Assembly (NCBI GenBank): GCA_902462015.1
Contig: CABPZV010000050.1
Coordinates: 1-12,384, forward strand
From: an uncultured Eubacteriales bacterium
GTDB taxonomy: Bacteria > Bacillota > Clostridia > Oscillospirales > CAG-272
Length of the DNA: 12,384 nt
Direction of reading: 5' to 3'
In this document: positions 1 through 6,609 of the stretch, in pieces
Numbering within the stretch: position 1 is the stretch's first letter
Layout: every line of letters starts with the position of its first letter
Notes under the pieces: model-generated
Told to the model about the DNA's origin: nothing
The model's database searches: none
Seen by the model: only the letters and a program-made list of their open reading frames with translations
Made by a program: the position numbers and the translations under genes

Positions 1-2
1 AG

Positions 3-86
3 GTTGTCGAACAGGAAAATAAGCTTGATTTCAATGAACTTGAGCAGGAAGCTTTCTCCGGAATGAGAACAATTGTAATAAAATAA
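3..86 (+). CDS. 3' end of an unidentified gene (27 C-terminal residues)
   Basis: The third frame is open from the window edge to the TAA at 84-86. It encodes a charged tail (VVEQENKLDFNELEQEAF...) ending in MRTIVIK. The codon choice and the alternation of acidic and hydrophobic residues look like real protein, and the frame stops just before a promoter-containing gap. I do not recognise the family from so short a tail. recA/recX often precede rny in Clostridia, but this ending does not resemble the acidic RecA tail I know. Only the stop is inside the window, so start, length and function are unknown. Confidence 0.6.
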   Translation, partial: VVEQENKLDFNELEQEAFSGMRTIVIK

Positions 87-154
87 AAATACACCGTTGC
101 TATTTACTTATTGTTAATTTTTTTCTTCCTTAATATTTTACTTAAAAATAACAC

Positions 155-183
155 TTGACAAGCACAGAGGATTGTATTACAAT
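155..183 (+). promoter_or_regulatory. Strong sigma-A-type promoter
   Basis: There is a perfect -35 hexamer TTGACA at 155-160, a 17-nt spacer and a -10 hexamer TACAAT at 178-183, one base from consensus. This predicts a transcription start near 190. It lies 72 nt after the upstream stop codon and points toward the structured stretch and rny. No other promoter of similar quality was seen before rny. Confidence 0.8.
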
Positions 184-209
184 ATTAACGGTATGATGCT
201 TGTGTTATA

Positions 210-223
210 AAGGCTTAAGCCTT
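210..223. repeat. Perfect 14-bp palindrome AAGGCTTAAGCCTT
   Basis: This self-complementary 14-mer lies about 20 nt past the predicted transcription start. It is flanked by a further TGTG (201-204)/CACA (228-231) match that lengthens it into an imperfect hairpin of about 31 nt. In RNA it would be the first stem-loop of the transcript. In DNA it has the shape and position of a repressor operator. The sequence alone does not decide between these. Confidence 0.6.
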
Positions 224-558
224 ATGTCACAGTTGATTTTTTATAGATTATTATATAGAGCGATGTCACAAAATGTACATTCGCGCGTTGTTTCGCTGTC
301 GCGCTCTGAGAATACGGCGGTTTTTACATAGATGTATACAAAATTTTTTACTATATACTGGTTTTATACATGGAAAGAAAGATAATAAGTCAGGTAGAAG
401 ATTACTGCCGGAAAATTATTACTGTCTGTTTTGTGTAAGAAGATTGTAAAATTTTTATTGTAGTCTTAAGAGGAGAACCGAAGAGGTATCAAAGGCTAAC
501 CTAAAAATAGATTTGCTTCAGCGATTTATATTCATTTTCTATATCTTTTACTGGCTGT

Positions 559-624
559 ACTGCGGCTGTAAAAAGAATCACGTCATATCATGGCGCATTC
601 TTTTTATATGCGGCAGTTTTTTAT
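559..624 (+). terminator. Strong intrinsic terminator (or attenuator) upstream of rny
   Basis: The arms 559-578 and 597-617 pair over about 18 bp (ACTGC.GC...AAAAAGAAT against ATTCTTTTT...GC.GCAGT) with one mismatch and one bulge around an 18-nt loop. A run of six T follows, from 617, and then more A/T. The A-rich arm before the T-rich arm is typical of a bidirectional terminator, so it might also stop antisense transcripts. It ends the transcript predicted to start near 190. Confidence 0.8.
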
Positions 625-640
625 TATTAAATCAGAAGAT

Positions 641-686
641 GGAAAGCTTTTGTACTTAATTATGTATGATGTTTAGTTTGCTTTCC
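641..686 (+). repeat. Inverted repeat GGAAAGC/GCTTTCC between terminator and rny
   Basis: A perfect 7-bp inverted repeat (641-647 and 680-686) can be extended by a G-U and an A-U pair and encloses a 32-nt AT-rich loop containing TATGAT (665-670). It lies after the terminator and about 90 nt before the rny start. It may be a stem in the rny 5' untranslated region or part of an alternative fold. No -35 hexamer is properly spaced from the TATGAT, so I do not call a promoter here. Confidence 0.45.
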
Positions 687-760
687 GTGTAAATTCAAAA
701 GAATCCGATTTGATTTTTGCGGATTTATTAATCAATTTTGACATTTGGAAAAAAAGGTTC

Positions 761-767
761 AAGGAGG
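761..767 (+). promoter_or_regulatory. Ribosome binding site that fixes the rny start
   Basis: AAGGAGG at 761-767 stands 6 nt before ATG 774. The reading frame is also open from a TTG at 738, but that codon has no ribosome binding site. The protein starting at 774 begins directly with the N-terminal membrane helix typical of RNase Y, so 774 is the start. Confidence 0.9.
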
Positions 768-773
768 TGCTTT

Positions 774-2327
774 ATGAATCCTATATTAGGTGTAGTAATT
801 ACAATTATTGCATTTATAGTCGGTTTAGGTGCCGGCGCATTTGCCGGAATTACATACCGAAAAAAGGTTGCTGAAGCTGAAATAGGCTCAGCCGAGGTTC
901 AGGCAAAGAAAATTATTGACGAAGGTATCAAGCAGGCGGAAACCAAGAAAAAAGAGCTTTTGCTTGAGGCGAAAGAGGATATTATTCGCGCGAAGAACGA
1001 TAACGAGCGAGATATGAAGGAAAGAAGGGCTGAACTTACACAGCTTGAAAAGAGGCTTGTGTCGAAGGAAGAATCTATCGACAGAAAAATGGAAAGTCTT
1101 GAGCATAAGTCTGAAACTCTGAATCGCAAAATCAAGGAAAATTCTGATCTTCAGGAAGAAATTAAGAAAATAAGAGATTCTGAGCTTTCAAGGCTTGAGC
1201 ATGTCGCCGGGCTTACCGCCGCCGAAGCGAAGGAGGAAATGCTTTCAAAAATAGAAGATGAAGTTCGCCATGAAACGGCAATGCGTATTATTGAAATTGA
1301 AAGTGAAATGCGGGAAAACGCAGAGCTGAAAGCGAAGGAGATAATTTCGCTGGCAATTCAGCGCTGTGCGGCTGATTATTCTTCTGAGGCGACGGTCTCT
1401 GTTGTTCCGCTTCCCAGCGACGACATGAAAGGCCGTATTATAGGCCGGGAAGGAAGAAATATCCGTACTATAGAGACTCTTACGGGGGTTGATCTTATAA
1501 TTGATGATACTCCGGAGGCGATCACTCTTTCGAGCTTTGATCCGGTCAGACGTGAGGTCGCAAGAATTGCTCTTGAAAAACTGATTACAGACGGACGGAT
1601 TCATCCTTCAAGAATTGAAGAGATGGTGGAAAAGGCAAAGCGCGAGGTGGATTTATCGATAAAACAGGCAGGAGAACGCGCAACCTTTGATACCGGAATT
1701 CATGGAATCAATAATGAGCTTATTAAAATTTTGGGAAGACTCAAATTCCGTACAAGCTACGGACAAAATGTCTTGGTACATTCAATTGAGGTAGCGCATC
1801 TTTCGGGAATTATAGCAGATGAACTCGGAGTAGACAGTACCTTGGCAAAGCGCGCCGGACTTCTTCACGATATAGGAAAGGCATTGACTCAGGAGGTCGA
1901 GGGTTCGCACGTTCAGTTAGGCGTTGATATTGCTAAAAAATATAAAGAAAATAAAGACGTTATTCACGCGATTGAAGCTCATCACAATGATGTTGAACCG
2001 CGTACAATAATTGCTATGATTGTACAGGCGGCAGACGCGATTTCTGCAGCACGTCCCGGTGCGCGCCGCGAAGATCTGGACAATTATATCAAGCGTCTGC
2101 AGAAGCTTGAAGAAATATCTGAAAGCTTTGACGGAGTTGAGAAAGCATATGCTATTCAGGCAGGACGCGAGATACGTATTATGGTTAAGCCTGAAGAGGT
2201 CAACGACGAGCAAATGGTGCTTGTAGCCCGTGATATAGTAAAGAAAATAGAGTCGGAGCTTGAGTATCCGGGTCAGATTAAAATAAATGTAATCCGGGAA
2301 AGCAGGGCAATAGATTACGCAAAATAA
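774..2327 (+). CDS. rny: Ribonuclease Y (membrane-anchored endoribonuclease)
   Basis: RNase Y begins mRNA decay by endonucleolytic cutting at the inner face of the membrane and is a hub of the Gram-positive RNA degradation machinery. The 517-residue product has the family's usual length (about 520) and full architecture. A hydrophobic anchor covers about residues 4-27. A long Lys/Glu coiled coil covers about 30-200. A KH RNA-binding domain has the loop GRIIGREGRNIR from residue 220. An HD hydrolase domain covers about 333-426, with H336 in HSIEVAHL and the metal-binding pair HD at 365-366 in LLHDIGK. A C-terminal domain ends in SRAIDYAK. No key residue is missing. ymdB follows, as in B. subtilis. 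The gene may be expressed by read-through from the promoter at 155-183, because no good promoter is visible between the terminator and the start. Confidence 0.97.
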   Translation: MNPILGVVITIIAFIVGLGAGAFAGITYRKKVAEAEIGSAEVQAKKIIDEGIKQAETKKKELLLEAKEDIIRAKNDNERDMKERRAELTQLEKRLVSKEESIDRKMESLEHKSETLNRKIKENSDLQEEIKKIRDSELSRLEHVAGLTAAEAKEEMLSKIEDEVRHETAMRIIEIESEMRENAELKAKEIISLAIQRCAADYSSEATVSVVPLPSDDMKGRIIGREGRNIRTIETLTGVDLIIDDTPEAITLSSFDPVRREVARIALEKLITDGRIHPSRIEEMVEKAKREVDLSIKQAGERATFDTGIHGINNELIKILGRLKFRTSYGQNVLVHSIEVAHLSGIIADELGVDSTLAKRAGLLHDIGKALTQEVEGSHVQLGVDIAKKYKENKDVIHAIEAHHNDVEPRTIIAMIVQAADAISAARPGARREDLDNYIKRLQKLEEISESFDGVEKAYAIQAGREIRIMVKPEEVNDEQMVLVARDIVKKIESELEYPGQIKINVIRESRAIDYAK

Positions 2328-2395
2328 TGTTTTCTTTTTAGATTTACTATCTGTACTGTCTTTTTCGCTAAATAAGAACTGATAATAAAAATATT

Positions 2396-2472
2396 CCCCT
2401 TTTTATAATGTCGCTCTTCGAAGGTAATATTTTTCTTTGGGATGGCTGGTTTATGAAAAGGGGTAATTTTTT
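2396..2472 (+). terminator. Possible weak terminator/attenuator between rny and ymdB
   Basis: CCCCTTTT (2396-2403) pairs perfectly with AAAAGGGG (2456-2463), and a six-T run follows at 2467-2472. The enclosed loop is long (52 nt) and contains a small CTTCGAAG palindrome. A TATAAT hexamer (2404-2409) lies inside but has no partner -35 hexamer. It could reduce transcription from rny into ymdB. The long loop makes it a weak candidate. Confidence 0.3.
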
Positions 2473-2573
2473 AGAAATGATTTTTGAAATGTTATATGTA
2501 TCAGTTTCTGTGTATTATTTGCACACTTTCCAAAAAGATGTATTTATGTCTGTTGAAAGGTATATAAACACTG

Positions 2574-3359
2574 ATGAAAAAAAATACGCTTAGAGTTCTT
2601 GCGCTCGGGGATATAGTAAGTCCGGGCGCGGTGTCAGAAATTTCCGCCCGGCTGTGGAGATTCAGAGAGGAAAAGGGCATTGACTTTGTTATTGCAAACG
2701 GAGAAAACGCATGCACCGGCAACGGGCTTGATCCCGCGAGCGCTAAGAAATTACTGACTTCGGGGGTTGATATAATAACATCCGGAAATCATATCTGGAG
2801 AAAAAAAGAAATGCACTCCTGGCTTGACGAAAGCCATCCGGTACTTCGTCCGGCAAACTATCATGCTACGGCTCCGGGAGACGGACATATAATCATGGAG
2901 GTGTGCGGATATCGTTTATTGGCTATTAATGTACTTGGAATAATTTATATGGAACCTCTTGAAAATCCTATAAGATGTATTTCCAGAATTCTGGATTATT
3001 ATAACGGACGTTATGATTTTGCGGTACTTGATATACATGCGGAGGCTACATCTGAGAAAATTGCAATTGGAAGATGCTTTGACGGAAGGATTTCGATTGT
3101 ATATGGCACACATACGCATGTTCAGACTGCAGACGAGTGTATTCTGCCAAACGGAACTGGGTACATAACCGATCTTGGAATGTGCGGTCCTGACAATTCG
3201 GTACTTGGTGTCCGTACTGAGAAAATAATAGAGCGGCTTACAACGTCGATGCCGGTACGGTTTGAATTTGCCGAGGGACATATAACAATGCACGGAGCCA
3301 TATTTGATATAGATATTTCGGATTTTAAATGTAAGCAGGTAGAGAGAGTTGTATTCTGA
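2574..3359 (+). CDS. ymdB: YmdB-family metallophosphoesterase (TIGR00282 type)
   Basis: In B. subtilis YmdB is a phosphodiesterase/phosphatase active on 2',3'- and 3',5'-cyclic nucleotides; it is needed for biofilm formation and affects many mRNAs. This 261-residue protein is near the usual 264. All dinuclear metal-site residues I expect are present, shifted by five from the B. subtilis numbering: D13 (LGD), E44 and N45 (NGEN), N72 and H73 (GNH), H155 (DIHAEATSEK), H180 and H182 (GTHTHVQTAD). The motif RPANY at 92-96 and the C-terminal AEGH are also conserved. It follows rny by 246 nt, the classical order. The start at 2574 has only a weak AAAGG 13 nt upstream but is the first Met before the catalytic GD. 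A 61-codon frame overlapping its start (2408-2593) is not considered real. Confidence 0.95.
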   Translation: MKKNTLRVLALGDIVSPGAVSEISARLWRFREEKGIDFVIANGENACTGNGLDPASAKKLLTSGVDIITSGNHIWRKKEMHSWLDESHPVLRPANYHATAPGDGHIIMEVCGYRLLAINVLGIIYMEPLENPIRCISRILDYYNGRYDFAVLDIHAEATSEKIAIGRCFDGRISIVYGTHTHVQTADECILPNGTGYITDLGMCGPDNSVLGVRTEKIIERLTTSMPVRFEFAEGHITMHGAIFDIDISDFKCKQVERVVF

Positions 3360-3452
3360 GTCTCGTCAAAAAATCTTGTTCCCGGTGAGCTTTGATTATT
3401 TTTAATATTCTTGAGTTAAGGAGGCCTTTGCAGGAAAGGGCGTGGTAATTAT

Positions 3453-4742
3453 ATGAAAACTTCTTTTTTAAGGTGGGCAATTGAGCGCGGTGAATTTGAC
3501 AATCAGTTTTCTAAGCTTTATGGAAACGATGTGCTCGGCTGTCAAAAGAACAGGTATATTTCTGCGATAGATAAATTTTCGATAAAGTACGGAGACGGAA
3601 GGGTTGACAATAATATTCATGTTTTTTCTGTTCCCGGACGCAGTGAAATATGCGGAAATCATACCGATCACAACTGCGGAATGGTAATTGGCTGCGCGGT
3701 AGACATAGATCTGATTTTGATAGCTTCTCCTGCTGCGGACAGAAAGATCAATGTTATGAGCGAGGGTTTTGGTTTTGTATCTTTAGATATAGATGAAATT
3801 ATGGAAACACCCCCGGAAAAGTTTACGACGCAAGCTCTGATTGCCGGTGTATGTGCTGGATTTGTTAACCGGGGATGTAATGTCGGAGGATTTAACGCAT
3901 ATATAACAAGCAATGTAAAACGAGGATCAGGGCTTTCATCTTCTGCAGCGTTTGAAGCCGCGATCGGAACAGTTTTAAATTTTTATTACAATGAAAACAG
4001 ATTAGATGCCGTAGAAATTGCAAAGATATCTCAGTATGCAGAACGTGACTATTTCGGAAAAGCATGCGGACTTATGGATCAGGCAATTTGTTCTGTCGGC
4101 GGCCTGGTAATGATTGATTTTAAAAATGAAACTGCACCGAAGATTGAAAAGCTTGACGTTGATTTTTCCGAATTTGGATTCAGTATGTGTATAACTGATA
4201 CCGGGGGAGACCATTCTGATTTAAGTGACGACTACAGTGCAATACCTGCCGAGATGAAAAAGGTGGCTGAGCATTTCGGCCAAAAGGTTCTGCGCTTTGT
4301 GAATTCTGAAGATCTGATTGCGGAAATTCCTGCACTGCGCAGGGAGACAGGAGATCGTGCAGTGCTTCGAGCGCTTCATTTTGCCGACGAGAATATACGT
4401 GTTGGAAAGCTTAAGACAGCGATGCTTAATCATGATAAATCAGAATTTTTGAGAATAATATTAGAATCAGGAATTTCATCTGAACGTCTTTTACAGAATA
4501 TATATTCACCGAAACAAACGGAGCATCAGGGAATTGCACTCGCTCTTGAAATGTCATCACGGCTGTTAAAGAATAAAAATGCCGCATGGAGAGTGCACGG
4601 AGGAGGATTTGCCGGAACTGTGCAGGCGTTTGTACCAAATGAATTTGTAGAGGAATTTCGTTCCGGAATGGAAAAGGTATTCGGAGAAGGTTCATGTACA
4701 GTAATGCAGGTGCGGAGCAGCGGCGCCGTTATGGTCTTTTAA
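3453..4742 (+). CDS. Galactokinase-like GHMP kinase, divergent subfamily
   Basis: This is a GHMP-superfamily sugar kinase of 429 residues, longer than classical GalK (about 390), with about 55 residues before the first motif. Motif 1 (61-76) reads PGRSEICGNHTDHNCG where GalK has GRVNLIGEHTDYNDG, so the Glu that helps bind galactose is Asn here. Motif 2, the ATP loop (154-167), reads NVKRGSGLSSSAAF and is intact. The catalytic Asp is probably D209 in CGLMDQ. Motif 3 (380-392) reads RVHGGGFAGTVQA and is intact. It is therefore probably an active ATP-dependent kinase of galactose or a related sugar; the substrate cannot be told from sequence. No other Leloir or sugar gene lies nearby. ATG 3453 is the only in-frame start after the upstream stop. 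An AAAGGG sits 12 nt ahead, while the better AAGGAGG (3418-3424) is 28 nt away. Confidence 0.85.
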   Translation: MKTSFLRWAIERGEFDNQFSKLYGNDVLGCQKNRYISAIDKFSIKYGDGRVDNNIHVFSVPGRSEICGNHTDHNCGMVIGCAVDIDLILIASPAADRKINVMSEGFGFVSLDIDEIMETPPEKFTTQALIAGVCAGFVNRGCNVGGFNAYITSNVKRGSGLSSSAAFEAAIGTVLNFYYNENRLDAVEIAKISQYAERDYFGKACGLMDQAICSVGGLVMIDFKNETAPKIEKLDVDFSEFGFSMCITDTGGDHSDLSDDYSAIPAEMKKVAEHFGQKVLRFVNSEDLIAEIPALRRETGDRAVLRALHFADENIRVGKLKTAMLNHDKSEFLRIILESGISSERLLQNIYSPKQTEHQGIALALEMSSRLLKNKNAAWRVHGGGFAGTVQAFVPNEFVEEFRSGMEKVFGEGSCTVMQVRSSGAVMVF

Positions 4743-4865
4743 CCTTTAGCTAAAGACAGAGAATGAAATTCTGCAGAAATTGGAATCTAAAAAATGATAT
4801 GTTCAGAAATTTTCCCGCGGATTTTTAGTGTTAATTTTTCCTGGTGAAAGGGTAGCGGATTCAAA

Positions 4866-5267
4866 ATGAGATATAAAAAGGTTGTTCCTTCTGAAAAAGC
4901 TCCGGAATCAGAAAAAAGGAAAAAAAATTTAAAAAGACTGTTATATTTTTTAATTTCTTTTTCTGTAATATTCGGGGTATTTGAGGGACTGGTTGCACTC
5001 GAATTCAAGCCGGTTTATCCGATATATCTTACATTGCTTACAGTCTTGCTTCTGCTGTTTCTCTTTTTCAACAAGGGATTTTCTTCTGCACTTCCGGAGC
5101 GCGGCATGCTTCCTGAGCAATGGAGCGAGGAGCAAAAGGACGGCTTCTATATACGCTGGGAGCGTGATAAGAAAATTGCCCGCATAATATTAATATTTCT
5201 GATTCCGTTTCTGCTAACTTTTTTAATAGATTATATAGTATTGTTTTTACCGGAGTTGCTTTCTTAA
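4866..5267 (+). CDS. Small membrane protein of unknown function coupled to the MBL hydrolase gene
   Basis: I do not recognise a named family. The 133-residue product begins with a charged cytoplasmic stretch (Lys/Glu-rich, 1-23). It has three hydrophobic segments at about 24-45, 50-69 and 104-127. A charged loop (70-103) contains an LPERGMLPEQW segment and a WERDKK patch just before the third helix. Its stop is one base before the ATG of the metallo-beta-lactamase-fold gene, so the two are probably translated together. Start 4866 follows a GAAAGGG by 13 nt. It could be a partner or membrane tether of the downstream hydrolase, but that is inference from position only. Confidence 0.8.
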   Translation: MRYKKVVPSEKAPESEKRKKNLKRLLYFLISFSVIFGVFEGLVALEFKPVYPIYLTLLTVLLLLFLFFNKGFSSALPERGMLPEQWSEEQKDGFYIRWERDKKIARIILIFLIPFLLTFLIDYIVLFLPELLS

Positions 5268-5268
5268 T

Positions 5269-6036
5269 ATGTCAGATTTGTCAGTTATAACTTTATATTC
5301 CGGATCTAAGGGGAACAGTATTTTTGTCAGAGCCGGGGACACACGGATGTTATTCGATGCCGGATTAACATGCAGTGCGCTTTGCAGTTCTCTGAAAAAA
5401 ATTGATGTTGCTCCGGAAAAGCTTGATGCGGTATTTATAACGCATGAGCACAGCGACCATATATCGGCGCTGAATGTATTTTCAAAGAGGTATGATGTTC
5501 CGATACATATAACCGAGCCTTCTGCCGCCGGGCTGAGATGTGACGAAAAAAAATTGGTAATTCATGATCCGCTTTACAGTGTGTCGCTTCATGATTCTGA
5601 GATTTCATCTTTTATAACGCCGCATGACAGTCATATGAGCGTTGGCTATGTGGTAAGAACCGATTACGGAAATGTGGGAATTGCAACAGACCTTGGATTT
5701 GTGCCCGACGAGATAACAGAGACGCTTTCCTATTGTGACAGTGTAGTGCTTGAGTCAAATCATGACATTGAAATGCTTAAAAGCGGACCTTATCCGCCGG
5801 CGCTTAAACGCCGGATTTTATCTAAATACGGGCATTTATCAAATGTATGCTGTGCAGAGACCGCCGCGTATCTTGTGACCTGCGGAGTAAAAAACATTAT
5901 GCTTGCTCATCTCAGTGAACATAATAACACTCCGGAGCGTGCCTATGCTGAAACACGCCGCCGGCTTGATTCCATTGGATATTCTTTTGTGAATCTTCAG
6001 GTTGCGAGTGCCGGGCAGATTACAAAATTGGTGTAA
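5269..6036 (+). CDS. yycJ: YycJ/WalJ-like metallo-beta-lactamase-fold hydrolase
   Basis: A 255-residue single-domain metallo-beta-lactamase-fold protein. It opens with the GSKGNS turn (residues 12-17) characteristic of the YycJ/WalJ group and carries the zinc motif THEHSDH (H59, H61, D63, H64). Later metal ligands are probably H119 or H122 in TPHDSH, D140 in IATDLG and the His in LAHLSEHNN. YycJ/WalJ proteins are thought to be nucleases (5' exonuclease-like) linked to DNA replication or repair and, in Bacillus, to the WalRK cell-wall locus. In B. subtilis yycJ lies a few genes from rlmH; here rlmH is the very next gene, so that neighbourhood is kept. No walRK genes are seen. Its ribosome binding site (GGAG, 13 nt away) is weak, which fits coupling to the preceding gene. 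Confidence 0.88.
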   Translation: MSDLSVITLYSGSKGNSIFVRAGDTRMLFDAGLTCSALCSSLKKIDVAPEKLDAVFITHEHSDHISALNVFSKRYDVPIHITEPSAAGLRCDEKKLVIHDPLYSVSLHDSEISSFITPHDSHMSVGYVVRTDYGNVGIATDLGFVPDEITETLSYCDSVVLESNHDIEMLKSGPYPPALKRRILSKYGHLSNVCCAETAAYLVTCGVKNIMLAHLSEHNNTPERAYAETRRRLDSIGYSFVNLQVASAGQITKLV

Positions 6037-6144
6037 TATTCGAAAAGCTGTGGCATGAAATTTTTGGCACCATATTGATATTCCCTGAAAGTATCCGGTT
6101 GGAGGCAGGCGTATCAGTGACATTATAAAAGGTGTGGTTAAAAT

Positions 6145-6570
6145 ATGTTCGGAATTACCATAATATGTGTAGACAAGCTTCGGGAGGGATATCTGCGTGA
6201 GGCTGCCGCTGAATATGAAAAGAGGATGTCGGCATATTGCAGGCTGAGGACGATAGAGGTTGTCGGTGATGCAGAGATAATCTCTGCGCTTCCGGCACGT
6301 GCCTATAAAATTGCATTATGTATTGAAGGCAAACAGCTTTCGTCGGAGGAGCTTGCGGAGAAAATCGAAGATATTAAGCTCAGGGGATATTCAGAACTTG
6401 CAGTCATTATTGGAGGAACCGACGGAATGGGAGAGGAAGTCAAGGCAAGATGTGATCTCAGACTTTCATTTTCCAAAATGACATTTCCGCATCCGCTGAT
6501 GCGTGTAATACTTCTCGAGCAGTTGTACCGCGCGCTTAATATCAGTGCAGGCGGAAATTACCATCATTGA
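6145..6570 (+). CDS. rlmH: Ribosomal RNA large subunit methyltransferase H (RlmH), short form
   Basis: RlmH methylates N3 of pseudouridine 1915 in helix 69 of 23S rRNA, using S-adenosylmethionine, on assembled 70S ribosomes. The 141-residue product is a SPOUT-fold enzyme. The AdoMet-binding knot motif IGGTDGMG lies at about residues 89-96, and the conserved LSFSKMTFPHPLMRVILLEQ and YRA follow. The C-terminus reads NYHH, where most homologues end EPYHK. The protein is about 18 residues shorter than the B. subtilis enzyme (159). The missing part is the variable segment after about residue 42, not the knot. An AAAAGGTG stands 10 nt before the ATG. Confidence 0.94.
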   Translation: MFGITIICVDKLREGYLREAAAEYEKRMSAYCRLRTIEVVGDAEIISALPARAYKIALCIEGKQLSSEELAEKIEDIKLRGYSELAVIIGGTDGMGEEVKARCDLRLSFSKMTFPHPLMRVILLEQLYRALNISAGGNYHH

Positions 6571-6609
6571 ATTTGTGGTTCAAAACGGCACGAAAGGAAT
6601 GATAGAAAT

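Larger units (their letters stand above)
190..624 (+). ncRNA. Candidate structured small RNA or attenuated 5' leader of rny
   Basis: A consensus promoter and a strong intrinsic terminator bracket about 430 nt with no ribosome-bound reading frame. By eye it folds into successive hairpins: 201-231 (containing the perfect palindrome 210-223); 257-307 closed by AGAGCG/CGCTCT; 332-371 (ATGTATA/TATACAT); 393-409 (GGTAG/CTGCC); 440-467 (about 10 pairs, some G-U); 484-502 (AGGT/ACCT); and the terminator 559-617. A mostly single-stranded purine-rich tract (about 468-500, AGGAGAACCGAAGAGG) sits between the last elements. I looked for the signature cores of tmRNA, RNase P RNA, SRP RNA, T-box, SAM, glycine, cobalamin and cyclic-dinucleotide riboswitches and recognised none. 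It could be a trans-acting RNA or a cis leader whose terminator controls read-through into rny, 150 nt further on. The structure is read by hand and not computed. Confidence 0.55.

Noticed and set aside
273..449. 58-residue open frame inside the structured region
   Set aside because: It has no ribosome binding site, an Arg/Cys-rich composition unlike its neighbours and an AT-rich unstructured codon pattern. The hairpins explain the sequence better.
190..624. Identification as tmRNA, RNase P RNA, 6S RNA or a known riboswitch
   Set aside because: I looked for the hallmark sequences (RNase P GAGGAAAGTCC, tRNA-like CCA end with a tag frame, T-box GGTGGNACC, SAM, glycine, cobalamin and cyclic-dinucleotide cores) and found none. 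6S RNA is usually under 200 nt.
738..773. TTG start giving rny 12 extra residues
   Set aside because: There is no ribosome binding site at TTG 738, while AAGGAGG stands ideally before ATG 774, which opens directly with the expected membrane anchor.
2408..2593. 61-residue frame between rny and ymdB
   Set aside because: Its ATG is part of TATAATG without a ribosome binding site, it overlaps the ymdB start in another frame, and the product has no recognisable pattern.
4744..4755. Palindrome CTTTAGCTAAAG directly after the kinase stop as a terminator
   Set aside because: It is only 12 bp with no loop room and no following T run.
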